Shown here: positions 23,817 through 35,419 of the stretch, piece by piece
Numbering within the stretch: position 1 is the stretch's first letter
Layout: the number at the start of each line of letters is the position of its first letter
DNA from: Codonopsis lanceolata
Taxonomy: Eukaryota; Streptophyta; Magnoliopsida; Asterales; Campanulaceae
Assembly (NCBI GenBank): GCA_013146195.2
Contig: CM028379.1
Span: 56,555,693-56,619,692 of the forward strand
Length of the DNA stretch: 64,000 nt
Direction of reading: 5' to 3'
The notes under the pieces: model-generated
The model's database searches: none
Told to the model about the DNA's origin: nothing
What the model saw: only the letters and a program-made list of their open reading frames with translations
Program-made: the position numbers and the translations under genes

Positions 23817-24098
23817 TGGATAAACCAGATGATTGAAGATTTTGGGTTACATAGTGATGTGTTGATTGTGTATTGTGACAACTCTAGTGTGGTAAATATT
23901 TCGAAAAAAGTTTATAAACATTCTTGAACTAAGCATTTTGACTTTATATATCATTTTATTTGAGATTTGGTTGAGCAAGACATAATTCGCATCAATTTTG
24001 TTAGGACTAAAAATCAGTTGGCCGATATTCTCACCAGAACATATTATTTTGAGAGATTTTCAATCGTGAGAAAATCTCTACTTTTGTGTGCCATTTGA
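23817..24098 (+). pseudogene. Copia RNase H C-terminus (Sirevirus-like)
   Basis: One frame of 93 codons to a TGA reads WINQMIEDFG, VLIVYCDNSSVVNISK, TKHFDFIYHFI, DLVEQDIIRINFVRTKNQ, LADILTRTYYFERF. This is the end of a copia polyprotein RNase H, with the catalytic-type D in YCDN. It has two internal stops. RNase H removes the RNA template during reverse transcription. The Athila LTR ends at its first base, so the upstream part was displaced or lost. Confidence 0.75.
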
Positions 24099-24201
24099 TT
24101 TTTGCACTTGTACATATATATATTAAAAAAAAAAAAAGGCGTCCTTCACTTTAGGTTTGCATGATTGTTTCATTGGATCTCTTGCCCTATGTCTATGATT
24201 G

Positions 24202-25572
24202 TGTAGACACCCCAATTTCGTACCCCTGGTATGTGACATGACATAAAATATCAAGACCTGTTAAAACATTAACAAATGTCAAGTTACAGGGTCAAAAGTG
24301 CAAAAGGACAAAGCAGGATGCGCAAAAGGACGAATTGCAGGGACTAAAGTGTTCAAAAATAACATATTTTGAAAATGGGCGTGGCTACCCATTAAATTGG
24401 GCTTGGCGCCCAAAATGCTTCTCTGTGCACTGTTCATCAAATATTTTGCCGTAAAATGCAACTCTCACAACGCGATGTACAATCAAACGGAGCGCAGAGA
24501 AGGAAATTAAATTACGTCGATGTCCCTGCTTCCTCCTATAAATAGAGGCACCCGACTTCTCATTTCAGCAGACATTCCTTCGTAAAGCTTCTCCGCATTA
24601 ACGTTACGCTGGAGAATTAGAGAGCGATGTGAGATAGTGAGTGATCACCTCAAAAAGCCTCGAAACCCTGCCAAACCTCCACCAAACACAAAACCAACCG
24701 GTAGAAGTGAACCTTATCCCCCCAGCTAGGTATCCACCCCTTTTCCCCGGTCCAAAAATCATGGAAAGAGCAGTTTCTCTGCCCGATTTAAAAGGTCAAA
24801 TCGCCGAAAAAGCCGTTATTGCCTTGATTTCGGCCTACCTCAAGCCAACAAACAACCAAACACAAACAGTTACTCGCCTTGAAAACCCTAGGCCAAAAGT
24901 AACTTTCAGAAGTGGTCACGCTGCCCAAATTCACACAACACACAACACACACAACAACAACAATAACAAAAAAAGACTCTCTCTCCGAGGGACAGAGCGA
25001 GCACACCCTAGGCTGTCTGTAAGTTTATTTTAAAGTCTTTCATTTTGTAAAAGTATTATTTCCAATCCGGCCCAATGTTGATATACAAGCAGTTGTGCTG
25101 CCCGGATTTAGTTAAGAAATAGTACTAAATATAGCCGTTGTTATAGTTAAATATTTTCAGATACATTTGTAATTATCTGCTTTATTTTCATTAAAGTCTT
25201 TGTTTGTAACAGTATTATTTCCAATCCGGCCTAATGTAAATATATAAGCAGTTATACTGCCCGGATTTTGTTAGGAAATAATACTAAATGTAGCCGTTAT
25301 AATGACAAAATATTTTCAAGTATATTTGTGATTGTTGGTAAAAGAGACTGTTGCAAGTCCGTAAATAATATAGATGTAATGGATGTATTTGTAGGCAGTT
25401 AATGCTTTATTTATCTGTTAAATTAATATAACAACAAGCATACTTTAGCCAAAAACTGTTTTGAGACCGAAAGGGCGAGTTGGGTGCCTAGCACCTTCCC
25501 AACTCGTAACTTAGCCTCCGTACCCGTTTTCTTCATCTCTGGTTTTGCTTTATTTTTGCCTTAAAATAAAGA
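24202..25572 (+). mobile_element. Tat/Ogre-like LTR
   Basis: Begins TGTAGACACCCC, has TATAAATAG at 24537-24545, and is followed at once by TGGCGACTC, the tRNA-Arg-type primer-binding motif I associate with Ogre/Tat elements. Two diverged copies of a block (TATTATTTCCAATCCGGCC ... TGCCCGGATTT) lie at about 25046-25110 and 25211-25270. The position between Sirevirus pol and envelope-position sequence suggests insertion there. Confidence 0.65.
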
Positions 25573-25600
25573 TGGCGACTCTAAAACATTTTGGATCCAG
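25573..25600 (+). promoter_or_regulatory. Primer-binding region of Ogre-like element
   Basis: TGGCGACTC followed by a diverged segment and CCAGTGGGG. Known Ogre elements carry TGGCGACTCC with nearby CTGGGGA, complementary to arginine tRNA; here the middle has an insertion or drift. Confidence 0.5.
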
Positions 25601-25616
25601 TGGGGTCCCGCAACAT

Positions 25617-26130
25617 ATTTCTTTGCACTTTCACGTTCTCCCCTACAAAAGGGAGAATAGGAATGGAAAGGTGATGTATTCCTATGTCCTGGTATCCCCT
25701 AAACAAGGGATAACTTGACGTAGAAAACCCAAAGCACTCATAGTGATCCGAAATAGGCCATAAGGCTATTTTCATAAAATCCATAGTGGGGCGGCGCAAC
25801 ATCTTTCTCTCTCGCACTTTCACGTTCTCCCTAAACAAGGGAGAATGGGAATGGAAAGCTGATGTATTCCTATATCCTGGTATCCCCTAAAAAAGGGATA
25901 ACTTGACATAGAAATTCCAAAGCTCCCATATTGGATCAAAAATCCACTAAAGGCAACCGAGGCGCATTCCAACGCGCTATTTTGACAGCATTCCTCCCGC
26001 ACTTTTGATTTCGTCCTCCCCTAGACAAGGGAGGGTGGAACGGGAGCAGTGGATGTCACCGCATCCGTACGGACGCGCACCCCTATCCAAGGGCGCGCGA
26101 GGCGCGGGAGCACCCATCCCGGGAACCCAC
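25617..26130 (+). repeat. Tandem repeat in Ogre-like leader
   Basis: A unit of about 190 bp (CACTTTCACGTTCTCCC, AAGGGAGAA, GGAATGGAAAG, GATGTATTCCTAT, CCTGGTATCCCCTAAA, GGGATAACTTGAC) occurs at about 25627 and 25817, with a diverged third start near 26000. The remainder of the element is missing after about 26130. Confidence 0.75.
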
Positions 26131-27192
26131 AGATTGCTTATGGTTTCTCTTGCTAAATCAGTTGTGAGTCATTTTTCAAATGGTTACTATTTTTCCCAGT
26201 TTTGGGCATGTTTGAAGGTGCTCTTATCAAAGTTCAAAATGAAGCCCATAAAGGAAAGAGCTATCTATGTACAAGGTTTGTAGCTGTTCACTTGGTACTG
26301 TGGTGCATGGACGAGCTTCATGCTCCCATGGGTTGATCTTGTAAAAGAGGGCTATATTTGAAAAGGTGTGAAAGCTACCTAGTGGCCAAAATAAGCTTGA
26401 AATTGAAAAGCTCAATTCCCATATGGAAATTTTTGTGAGATAAGAAACTTGGCTCAGTGACTCTGATTTTCCGATGAGGTTCCGAAGTGAAGAATCATTG
26501 GGTACCTCATTAGTTGTCTCATTCCTCATGTGTATGCGCATGTGTCTATAATTTCTCCTATATCATTTTAGTCATACACATTAGGGAATGCACATTTGGT
26601 GATTATATAACACTTATGATTCTTATGCCCTAAGTAAATATGTGCAAACATGTGCTACACTCTCATGTTCAAGAATGGTTGATGTCGAGGGTTTATTATT
26701 TGGAAAAGAGCTTGCTGGATACTAAAAAATATGGTGCATTGAAGCACGGCTAGGGTTTGTCATGGTATTCTAGTTAGCATTTAATTGTGTTTCCTATTTT
26801 ATCTTGATTAAATTTGGAATTCCTATTTCTTTTGGTTTTTGACCAAGAAAACTAGTTTCCTAATTTGTTTTGGCTTTCATCATCCTGCGTTCATGTTCAA
26901 AAAGATTATGTTGAGCGCCTATAATACATTGGATGGTAAGTAGTTGAGTTTAATTTAAACTCTCCTTAATTTTTTTATAAACGTTACATGTTTTAATCAT
27001 TTATATTCTAATGGAGTTTGGATTCTATTGGGTTTGTTCTAACAATTTGACTAGGCTTATGGTTGCATATATTGTCAAGAAAATTGGATCACTTATTCTA
27101 CAGTTCCTCCTCATCATCGTGCTCTTCTTCTTCTTCTCCAAGCCCTAGCTACTCCTTGATTTTGCATGCTTTAAGAATCTAGCTCGTCTACC
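26131..27192 (+). mobile_element. Noncoding post-pol region of a Sirevirus-like element
   Basis: No supported gene. By position it joins the RNase H end at 23817-24098 to the ORF at 27193, as in Sireviruses, where a long spacer separates pol from an extra ORF. Assignment is inference from order only. Confidence 0.35.
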
Positions 27193-27801
27193 ATGGAATC
27201 AAGGTTGCCATGTCTAGCACTTGCTGTTCCAGTCGATGACGCACCTAATGTTGCAACATCCATTACCTCATCAACCCCTATTGTTTTTTCTCCAATTACA
27301 GACTCCACCTTTGATGTCACTTTTGAAGAAGTAGCCCCAATTGCAATGATGTTGCCTTGTGCGTGCGATTATGTCATCGATTTGGTCTATCCACCACCAA
27401 ATTTGAAGGAAATTATGGCTATGGATCCTTTTCAAGTTTTACGTCGCTCAAAGAGAAACTGTGGCTACGATCCAAACCTAGAATCACCATTTGAAAAGGT
27501 TTTTGCTCTACCAATTCAGAGGGCTCGTGTGGATGTGCCACCCAATGAGCTAGTGTATGATGCTTTATCGTCTAATGATAAAGATGGCACTAATTTTTCC
27601 ATGGCTATGAACCTCTCACGCTATGTCTTTTATGCTCGTGGTCAAGGTCAAAGCTTAGGTAGTGGTGGTGTTGGTGATGACATCCCCAATGTTACAAAGA
27701 ATTTAAGCATAAAAGTGAATATTGGAGAAACTACTATTGTTGACAGTTTCTTTCAGGCTCCTATTGAGCCTGTAAATGCTGAAGATGAAGAAAATTCTTA
27801 A
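27193..27801 (+). pseudogene. Extra ORF of Sirevirus-like element, N-terminal part
   Basis: ATG-initiated 202-codon frame, rich in acidic and Ser/Thr residues, with RRSKRN near residue 84-89 and IQRARVDVPPN. I recognise no domain. It ends at TAA and the reading frame continues, shifted, in the next segment (27957-28775). The whole lies between copia RNase H and a polypurine tract plus LTR, which is where Sireviruses carry an envelope-like or unknown ORF. Function unknown. Confidence 0.4.
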
Positions 27802-27956
27802 GAGCATGTGCCGCTATCCAAGTTTGCAAAAGTATTCAAAAGAAAAGCCTCAAAATCTCCTTCAGCTCCAAGCTCTCCTCATTGTTCTTCATCAAGCAGT
27901 TCATAACGTGATAATTCAAGAGTGATGAAGACTTTACTGAGGCCAAAGAGGCTGAT

Positions 27957-28775
27957 GTGAGTGAAGGCTCTCTTTTAGACGAACACAGTCCAGAATCTGT
28001 CACAGATGTGCCAAGTGATGATGCTACTAATGTGCTAGTTAATGATAATTCCATTGAAGCTTCATCGACTGCCTCATCAATTTCTCTGAATATCGGTCAG
28101 GCTTTTTCTCCCATATTTTATACTAAATCTGCTTCTTTTCCTTTCAATATTAATAGACATGTTGTTGAAGAACGTAGAATGTCTATTGAGACACTTGCAC
28201 AATATGGGTTGGATGTTGTTCTCCAACAACATCATTTGTTGAGAGCTGTTACCACGACTTCTTTCATCAGGGAGACTTTCATAAAGTTATATGCCAATTT
28301 GGAGGTTGATATTGCCAGTTTGGGTACACCAAGGTATGCACATGTTTTTGTGCGCTACCTCATAATTGATTTCTCCCATGCTAGGATTAATGAATTTTTT
28401 GGTACGCCTAATGTTCATGAGGAAGGAGTGTTTGATATCATGGTCAAAGATCTTACTAAAGACAAAATGACAGTGTGGCATATGAGGAAGGAAAAGGGTA
28501 GGTTGAAAAGGTACAAAGTTTGGTCCTCTAAGGATTATTCATTTTCCTCTGTTTTGCATAAGTTTTGTCATGCCATTTGGGTTCCCAACCAGCTCCTCAA
28601 CATGCTCAAGATCCTTGTCCTTTCATTCAGCATGCTTCAGAAGTTCCTTAAACTATCACAGTTTCGATTTATCCCTATTTGCCACCCAATGTTGCATCAT
28701 CAGGTACATCATCGGTGCCATTGCTTTCAGAAAGTGTCACCTCTCCAATATCAGTTTCATTCATCCAGTAATTAA
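27957..28775 (+). pseudogene. Extra ORF of Sirevirus-like element, putative plant transposon domain
   Basis: A 272-codon frame with a Ser/Asp-rich start, then VEERRMSIETLAQYGLDV, TTSFIRETFIKLYANLEV, YAHVFVRYLIIDF, and HARINEFFGTPN. The last motifs match the pattern of Pfam's putative plant transposon protein family (recalled): a FYANL-like motif, a VFVRG-like motif, then INRFLG. The C-terminal end drifts out of frame near residue 200. A second copy of this type occurs on the minus strand at 62192-63345, and a related domain in the Athila element at 19509-20046. Not expected to be expressed as an intact protein. Confidence 0.5.
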
Positions 28776-29159
28776 TGCCTCTCCTAGTCACTTACATCAC
28801 ATCTCTCCAGTTCTTTCAAACTTGTTTGCAGAAATTGTTAGATATTCATGATGTTGCCTCTTCTGCTCAAAGAAAGGGCAGAGTACATATGAAGGGGAGA
28901 TGAGGTTGCTGATGATACGTCATCAGATGCCATGGATGAAGGCGATATTTCGATGCCCCAGCAGCTTGAGTTCTATAGCGGTTGACTAATTTTATTTGTG
29001 GTGGTGGTTTGAAAAACATGTTTCATTTTTGGTTTGGATATTACTTTTTCTATAGTTGTTTTGATGATTTTTATTATCTTGGATATTATTAATTGTCTTA
29101 TTCAAGGGAAGTTATTCACAAGTGCTCATGGTATTTGCTTTGAACAGAAAGGCAACAAC

Positions 29160-29170
29160 AAAGGGGAAGA
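29160..29170 (+). promoter_or_regulatory. Polypurine tract
   Basis: AAAGGGGAAGA directly before TTGTCAAAGTG, which starts an LTR. The minus-strand element at 61656-61667 has the near-identical AAAGGGAGAGA before TTGTAAGGG. Confidence 0.6.
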
Positions 29171-29775
29171 TTGTCAAAGTGAAAATATCCTACGGGTATT
29201 TTCCTCCTCCTTGTCGTGTCCTAGCTAGTTCTTAGGAGATGTGTTGTTATTTCCTTCCTAGGTAATTGCTAGGAAACTTGGTCACTTCACTCTTTAAGGA
29301 TTCTTATATGGCAATCCCTAAATTGTAAAAATTAGAGTTTTATTTCTATAATAAATCTTTCTTAATCTTAACATTGCCTTGTTGAGTGGTTTGCTTGAAA
29401 GACTAGTTTTCTAGAAGCTCTATATAAGAAGTGAATGGTCTGGACAACACCTAACGAAGCTAAGAGATATTGAGAGAGTTTTGTACAAGGTGCTACTTGG
29501 AAATCAATGTGGCAGTAGATGATATACATCATTGTAAGGCTCATTTGACGTGATGTTCACTAACTTCGTTTACACACCGTGTTCTTGTTTCATATCTTCA
29601 TAAATCAAAGAGTATTCATATTAGAATAGATTATTATTATCTCATAGGAGTTTTTCGTAATGATTTCCACTCTTAAAGTTTAATTTTCATATTCTCAACA
29701 ATTGCAATCTTTTAATTCAGTGGAAGTTTTGCCCCGAGGCGCCGTCTACAAGTGTTTTTACTTGTAGACATAAAC
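29171..29775 (+). mobile_element. Sirevirus-like 3' LTR
   Basis: Starts after the polypurine tract; TATATAAG at about 29420-29427 fits an LTR promoter. The 3' boundary is not certain: no clear CA end or target duplication was found, and about 29775 is a guess. Confidence 0.4.
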
Positions 29776-30171
29776 AACTCTTCCTTGTTGATGTGCTTGC
29801 TTCATTCATTATTTGTTTACTTATTCCGCTTTGTTTGTCGTCAATTATACATGAGATGATACATCATGGGATGCATCATCATTGACTGTGTCAATTTGTT
29901 TATTATTCTGAATCCTAATTGCATATAACATTTCAAAATCAATCACAAAGAATGACAAAAAGGCATGAAAAGGTATAGTTACATAACCTCTAGTCATCTA
30001 AACTCAAAACCTTATTAAATTACATCAAATTCATACCATCATCGTGGTGTTATATTTATTAGCATTCAAAATAAAACAGGTAAAAAAAAATTGTGGACAA
30101 ATGTAGGTGGATAACACAAATGATGGGTAGATAAATGCATAATCATTGTACGGTATCGTCAGCTGAACCCA
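29776..30171. other. 3' flank of the GMC oxidoreductase gene
   Basis: AT-rich, no feature recognised. Minus-strand sequence here should hold the gene's 3' UTR and polyadenylation signal. Confidence 0.4.
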
Positions 30172-32349
30172 TTACTTCACAAGTCTTTCTCTTAATATTT
30201 TAACTCCCATATACCTACATCACAATAAAATAAAATCACTTGCTAATTTTCAAAATATTTTCAACTCTATGAAATAATTGAAAGGTTAAATATTCATAAC
30301 TAAAAATGACTTACCTTCCGAGCATCATCACAGTCGCTTGGGGATTAGTTCCTGGAGAGGCATTAAAGGTGGATCCATCAATGACTCGAAGAGCATCAAC
30401 TCCCAAAACCTTGTAATCTTGATCAACCACTCTTCCAACTTGACACCCGCCATGATAATGTGATATAGTACGTACAGTATCTTTACAGAATTGTTCTAAA
30501 GATGTGGATGTATTGTCATTTACAGGCAAGTCTTGTGGCATACTTACACTAATGTTGAGAATGTCTTGCCTCGACAATGAAGAAACTTTGTAATTTGAGA
30601 ATGCTTTTGATTCAACAGTTCGTAAAATTGTTCTAACCCCATCAACACAAATCTGCAAGTCTACGAGGTCCTTATAGTAGTTGAATGTGACAGAAGGATT
30701 GTCGCTTGGATTGCGGTTTCGAAGCTCTAGGTAACCAAACGATCGTGGACCATTGACCTTTTGAAGCATGGTACCACCCATCTAAAAAAATGTAAACCAA
30801 TCTTAGTTAGTGTCCCTTTAGGATTTAGGCTCTTCTCCCTATCAAAATTAGTATTCATTTTTGTTCATGATCATGAACAAAAATAAAAACTCATTTGGAA
30901 AGGGAAAGCGTATTTTACAAACATTAAAATATTGTACTATTATGGCCCTCATTAATGTAATAGAGGCGAAATTTTATGTGATTAAAATATTGAAACTTTA
31001 AAAGAGTAATTTAAATATATACCGTGAAAGTAGACCTTCCATAGTTAATAACAGCACCGTTAAGGCCGTTCCCTTCAATATAGCTTCCAAAGCGAGTGAT
31101 ACCCACAACTCTGATGAGGGTGATGTTTACGGGGATCGGAGAGGGTATGACGATGTCATTCCTTGGGTTGTCTTTCATTCCTTGGCCGACTAGAGGTTGA
31201 TCCAAAACAACTTTGATGTTATGAGACTTAAGATGCTCTTTGGGACCTAAACCACTTAACATTAAAAGTTGTGGACTTCCAAGTGCTCCGCTAGAAAGTA
31301 TAATTTCATTAGATGATCCTTTCTTCAAATATGCTCTATGCATAGTCCCAGAAGCATCTGCAAAGACCACTCCAGTAGCCATGGGTCTTGATTTTTCTGT
31401 TCGAATTAATAAACACAAATTTCCTTTTAGTGCCCAATACAAAAGAATTAGGGTAGAAATATACGCACGCGTGTGTGTGAATCCCAAGGAGGAAAAAGGT
31501 ATTCGTACCTTTAGTTTCAAAAAGTATTTTGTGAGCAGTTGCACGTAGTAAAACTGTAATCCGTTTTGGATTGGCGTACTCAAGTAAATCGGCAGAAGTA
31601 TGCCTTTGCATTTCTGGATCAAATATTGTGCCGGCAACCTTTGTTCCAATCAAATGATCATACGTGAACCCGTTGTAAGGCCTCACCCCAGCCTCCACCA
31701 GGCCATCTCTGAATGCTGATTCCCAACCCCTGATTTGTGGCTGAAAAACTATTTTATTTTCTACCCAACGGAACGACTCATTGACCAATTTCCCATCCCA
31801 TCCAACACTTCTGACGTAGCTCGTCTCGGCACGTGAGTAGAAGCCACCATTGATGGAGGTGGCGCCACCTAGCACACGCGGTCGGTAATTTGCAATACCG
31901 TCTTCGGATGTGAAACGCTGGGAGGGAGAGCTAGGAGAAACATCCGAGAGGAGTTGGAACAAGCGATCTTGGTTGGTGATATTGGGGTTGCCGTAGGGGG
32001 AGCCGCCAATTTCAAGGACGAGGACGGAATATTTCTCTGAGAGTGTGGCGGCTAATGCGCATCCAGCAGTACCACCACCGACAATGATATAGTCATAGTA
32101 TGAAACGATTGGGGCCGTGGTTGCATGGTGTAAGAAGCTGTAGTTAGGAGCTGTGACAAGGGAGAGGGAAATTAAAGGAAGTAAAGTAATTAAGAGAAAA
32201 CAGCTTATTAGTCAGGCCAACAAAAACAACAAACAGATAAAATGAAATAAGTTGATACCCTTTTCAGAGAAGCCGAAGCCATGAAAGAAGAGAATTGCTA
32301 GTAGTAGAGCATTAAACAATCTCCAGCAGGAAGCGGAACAACTACCCAT
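30172..32349 (-). CDS. GMC oxidoreductase, HOTHEAD / (R)-mandelonitrile lyase-like
   Basis: Five exons on the minus strand: 32349-32259, 32150-31509, 31396-31023, 30781-30315, 30214-30172. Every junction is GT-AG, and the 1,617 joined bases form one frame of 538 residues plus TAA. Residues 1-29 are a hydrophobic signal peptide. GGGTAG (55-60) is the FAD-binding dinucleotide fold. RVLGGATSINGGFYSRA is the second FAD signature. LSSGALGSPQLLMLSGLG is a GMC motif. HYHGGCQVG (HYH at 477-479) and PGTNPQAT (N515) carry the catalytic His and Asn positions. Relatives act in the secretory route or apoplast on alcohols (HOTHEAD, cuticle) or on cyanohydrins (Prunus hydroxynitrile lyase). The substrate here is unknown. 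About 40 residues seem missing between SYIEG and GGTMLQKV at the third intron compared with relatives I recall. EIGG replaces the usual ERGG. It has no gene neighbour; repeats flank it on both sides. Confidence 0.88.
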
Positions 32350-32844
32350 ATTCACCTATGTCTGAGAGTATCAGAAAGAGGGAGAGAAATGGATGAGAAG
32401 ATATCTGTTTGATGCAAATTAGAAACTAATCCTCAGTACTTGTACACATTTTGAGGCTATGGAAATTGTTTGCGTGGGTGAACATCTATTTCCACTGTAC
32501 TAAATTCAACCTTGGAAAAGTAAAACTTTGAAGAAAAATAATATTTACATCCTAACTATAGAAACATCTATTTCAACTGCCCCATCGAATAATTTTCTTC
32601 GATCGTCAAGAAGAGTTTCACATATTATACATGTATATGGAAAAATGTCTGTTTAAAAAAAAAAACAAATCCCAAAAACATATACTCCAACAAAAATTAA
32701 AAAAAGATGTATAGAGATGAATGCATCATTGATCCCTCTTTTTTAAAAAAAATAAGTGTACACCACTTACCAAATTAAGTCGGCTATTTTTGGCATGCCA
32801 AAATCCCTATGTTGAATGTTGTTATATGATCGGCTGTTAAGAAA
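32350..32844 (-). promoter_or_regulatory. Upstream region of the GMC oxidoreductase gene
   Basis: A pyrimidine-rich stretch (TTTCTCTCCCTC) lies 20-45 bases upstream of the ATG on the minus strand, as in many plant 5' UTRs. No clear TATA box was seen. A MITE begins only 500 bp upstream. Confidence 0.35.
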
Positions 32845-32846
32845 TA

Positions 32847-33017
32847 CTCCTTTCGTTCTAAGCAAATAATCTACTATTCCATTTTGAGATATTTTAATTA
32901 AAAAGTATATTTTCAAAAATTAAGACATGAAAGTGTCATTTTATTATTAATGAGCAACTAAATTTTTTTTTTTAGTTTGACTTTCAAACGGAGACTTTTT
33001 ACCTGAAATGGAGGGAG
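32847..33017. mobile_element. Stowaway-like MITE
   Basis: Ends CTCCTTTCGTTC and GAAATGGAGGGAG are imperfect inverted repeats with TA on both sides (32845-32846, 33018-33019). The right TA is also the first two bases of the 9-bp duplication of the next element, which therefore inserted at the MITE edge. Confidence 0.7.
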
Positions 33018-33639
33018 TAAATTTTAGGGCAAACTACACAATTGGTCCATGTAGTTTCTGATTTTTTTGTTTTCCGTCCTTCTACAAAAATTTGTTTATC
33101 AGTGGTCCTCGTACCAACCAATTTCAACAAAGTTAGTCATTCCGTTTAGTTCCGGTTTTTTTTTTCGTTAAATTGATACACATACGCTTCACATGCATTT
33201 TGGGTAGGGTAATATAGTCATTTCTCCTTTTGAAAGTATAGGGACCAACTGTGTAGGTGAAAATAATTTTGTTATTTTGTTTTTTGTAAAGATTGTTTAA
33301 ATAATATTAAACTATTAGAATATATGATCAATATATATTATAAGGTTATTAAGATTCAATTTAGTCAAAAATTAATATTTTAATAAAATTATTTTTTAGC
33401 ATGTCCACCTCAACCTTTATTCGACACCTTATTTTTATCATATTTTATGAAAAACGGTTTTTATTAATAATGATGCTTATTATAGTATAACTTGAAAATT
33501 TTAAACATACCAACTATAATATTATGACTTAACAATTCTATTTTAATATTGTTCAAAACAATAATTATTTTTTTGATTAAAATAAATACAACAATCATCT
33601 TTATAATACAACAATTATATTTTAACTAAAATAAATATG

Positions 33640-35241
33640 CCACACAATTAGTGGGATACTCTAATTGAGGCATATGGTAGTAGCCTAGTAGGACCGAACA
33701 ACAAATTAAGATCCGGTCAACTTCGAAGACAACAAATTTATCTAAAGCGGCCTTCACCATATTTTTCATAAGGAGGGCGCCGCCTCGGCCTTTGACCAAA
33801 TTGAGAATCGGGTCAACTTCGTCTATTACATCTATGGCGAGATCGAGCTTCAGATGGTCATCGAGGATGGAGAGAGAGATTCCCAATGAAGCCGTCTGAT
33901 CTTGGGTACGCTTTGAAGTGGGGATGCTGACTATGTCTTTCAATTGGCCATTTTGCCGCTGCTAACGTATTCAACATCTTTGTCGTCGGCGAGTTTCTTG
34001 AAGTCGTCGTGGGTTAAACGAGGGGAAGGGGATGGGAATGAGAAAGCCTTGATGGTGCCAAAAGTACTGTAAGAGGTTGTGTGGAGGTTGAGGGATGGGG
34101 ATGTTAGGATTAGGCGCAGGCCCGGTTTTGGAGGGGTTCAAAGTGATCGATCGAACAGGGCCCCCAATGTAAGAAGGCTCAATTTTATATACGTGTAGAC
34201 TAGTTTTGTAGATATAGTATAAATAATGTAACAGTAGTGAACAAATTATCTTTTGACTCAATGGATTGAGTAACTGTATATGTGATGAGTGTAATCTTGA
34301 AGTTCAAGGTTCTCATTGACATTTTTGTCTTTTTTTTTTTATTTTGAGTCTACGGTCAATTATTATTATTATTATTTTATATGCATATTATATCACATAC
34401 TCCCCCGATTTAGTTAAATAGTCCTCTATATTATTTTGATAGGTTTTACGTAAATAATCAACTTTTAAAAAATATGCTTATAATTTCACAATATTTCATT
34501 TTATCCTCCACTTGTATTGTAAGTATAATTGTTGTGTTTAAGTTTTTTTTTTTTTTAATATCAACTTCAAATCTACTTATATATGTTTTAATTACTCCGG
34601 AACTTAATGAATAAAGAGTTACTATATAAAGATAAATAATTTGTATTTGGTTTTAGTAGAGTTATTCAACCTTAATTTTATTTTGCGTTCGCTAAATTTA
34701 CTTATAAAAAAAGTTAGTTGACCATCAAATTTTTTATCTGGATCATAAAAAATAACAATTGATTGGGCATATAATATCAATATTTCAAGCAAAAATCAAA
34801 TTTTGTTGTTATGCTACTATCATTTTTAATAATTTCTTATGTTTATTTAATTCTTTGCTTTGTTAGTTGATTGTTTTTTAACTTGAATTTATAGTACACA
34901 ATAGATGTTACCAAAAAAATATCCAACTAAAAGTCAAAACATAAATAAAAGAAAAAAATTGATTAAGTATATTCTTTTTATTGTAAATTATTTTAACGAA
35001 TGAAAAATAACAGTTTTCAGTAATTATTTAATAGTTATTTTCTTAGATGTTTGGGTATTATCTATTTTCAATACTTCAAATGATGAAAAGTTAAATAAAT
35101 TTTTCGTCTAAAATTCATATGCTTATATTTTTTTAAGAGTCCCTTATTTTATTTTCGCTCTGGACCCCCAAAAGTTCAGGACCGACCCTGATGAGGCAGG
35201 CGGTGGAGGGAAGGAGGAGAGAGGAAAGAGAGGGTAGCCAT
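33640..35241 (-). pseudogene. Truncated ribose-5-phosphate isomerase copy
   Basis: The minus strand begins with ATG at 35241 (MATLSFLSPPSLHRLP, transit-peptide-like), is broken by a hAT at 34117-35190, and resumes at 34116. Matching segments: LTHDDFKKLADDKDVEYV (about 34020-33965), then KDIVSIPTSKRTQDQTASLG and DEVDPILNLVKGRGGALL (33943 downward). Ribose-5-phosphate isomerase interconverts ribose-5- and ribulose-5-phosphate in the plastid Calvin and pentose phosphate routes. About 22-25 codons are missing after VSSGKM, taking the GLGTGS phosphate-binding loop. A frameshift lies in the transit region, and homology stops after DKFVV. It therefore cannot be active. No intron is seen; plant plastid copies are, from recall, often intronless, so retrotransposition is not implied. 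Confidence 0.82.
34117..35190. mobile_element. hAT-type element nested in the Pack-MULE
   Basis: Left end CAGGCCCGGTTTTGG; right end, reverse complemented, CAGGGTCGGTCCTG. These are imperfect inverted repeats with the CAGGG start common in plant hAT elements. Flanking 8-mers ATTAGGCG and ATGAGGCA agree at 6 of 8 positions, consistent with an aged target duplication. It interrupts the transit-peptide codons of the isomerase copy. No transposase frame is visible in the 1,074 bp. Confidence 0.7.
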
Positions 35242-35278
35242 GGATGAGCGATAGAGAGAGAGAGAATGAGGAGGGGTT

Positions 35279-35419
35279 GCCCCTAAGGGAGTGGCCCAGT
35301 GGTAGGCATTGGGTTTCATAAAGTATGAGGTCTCATGTTCGATTCCTTCCCATGCTCCCCTTAAGAGGGAAAAAAAAAAAGAATTTAAAAAAATTATTTA
35401 AAAAAATAAAAAAAAATGG
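35279..35419 (+). mobile_element. tRNA-derived SINE with 9-bp TSD
   Basis: Box A-like GTGGCCCAGTGGTAGG and box B-like GTTCGATTCC promoter elements in tRNA spacing, then an A-rich tail. Direct repeats GGAGGGGTT flank it exactly (35270-35278, 35420-35428), supporting target-primed insertion. Confidence 0.85.

Noticed and set aside
24641..25033. 130-codon open frame in the Ogre-like LTR
   Set aside because: It lies within U3/R of an LTR after the TATA box; no known protein and no neighbour support.
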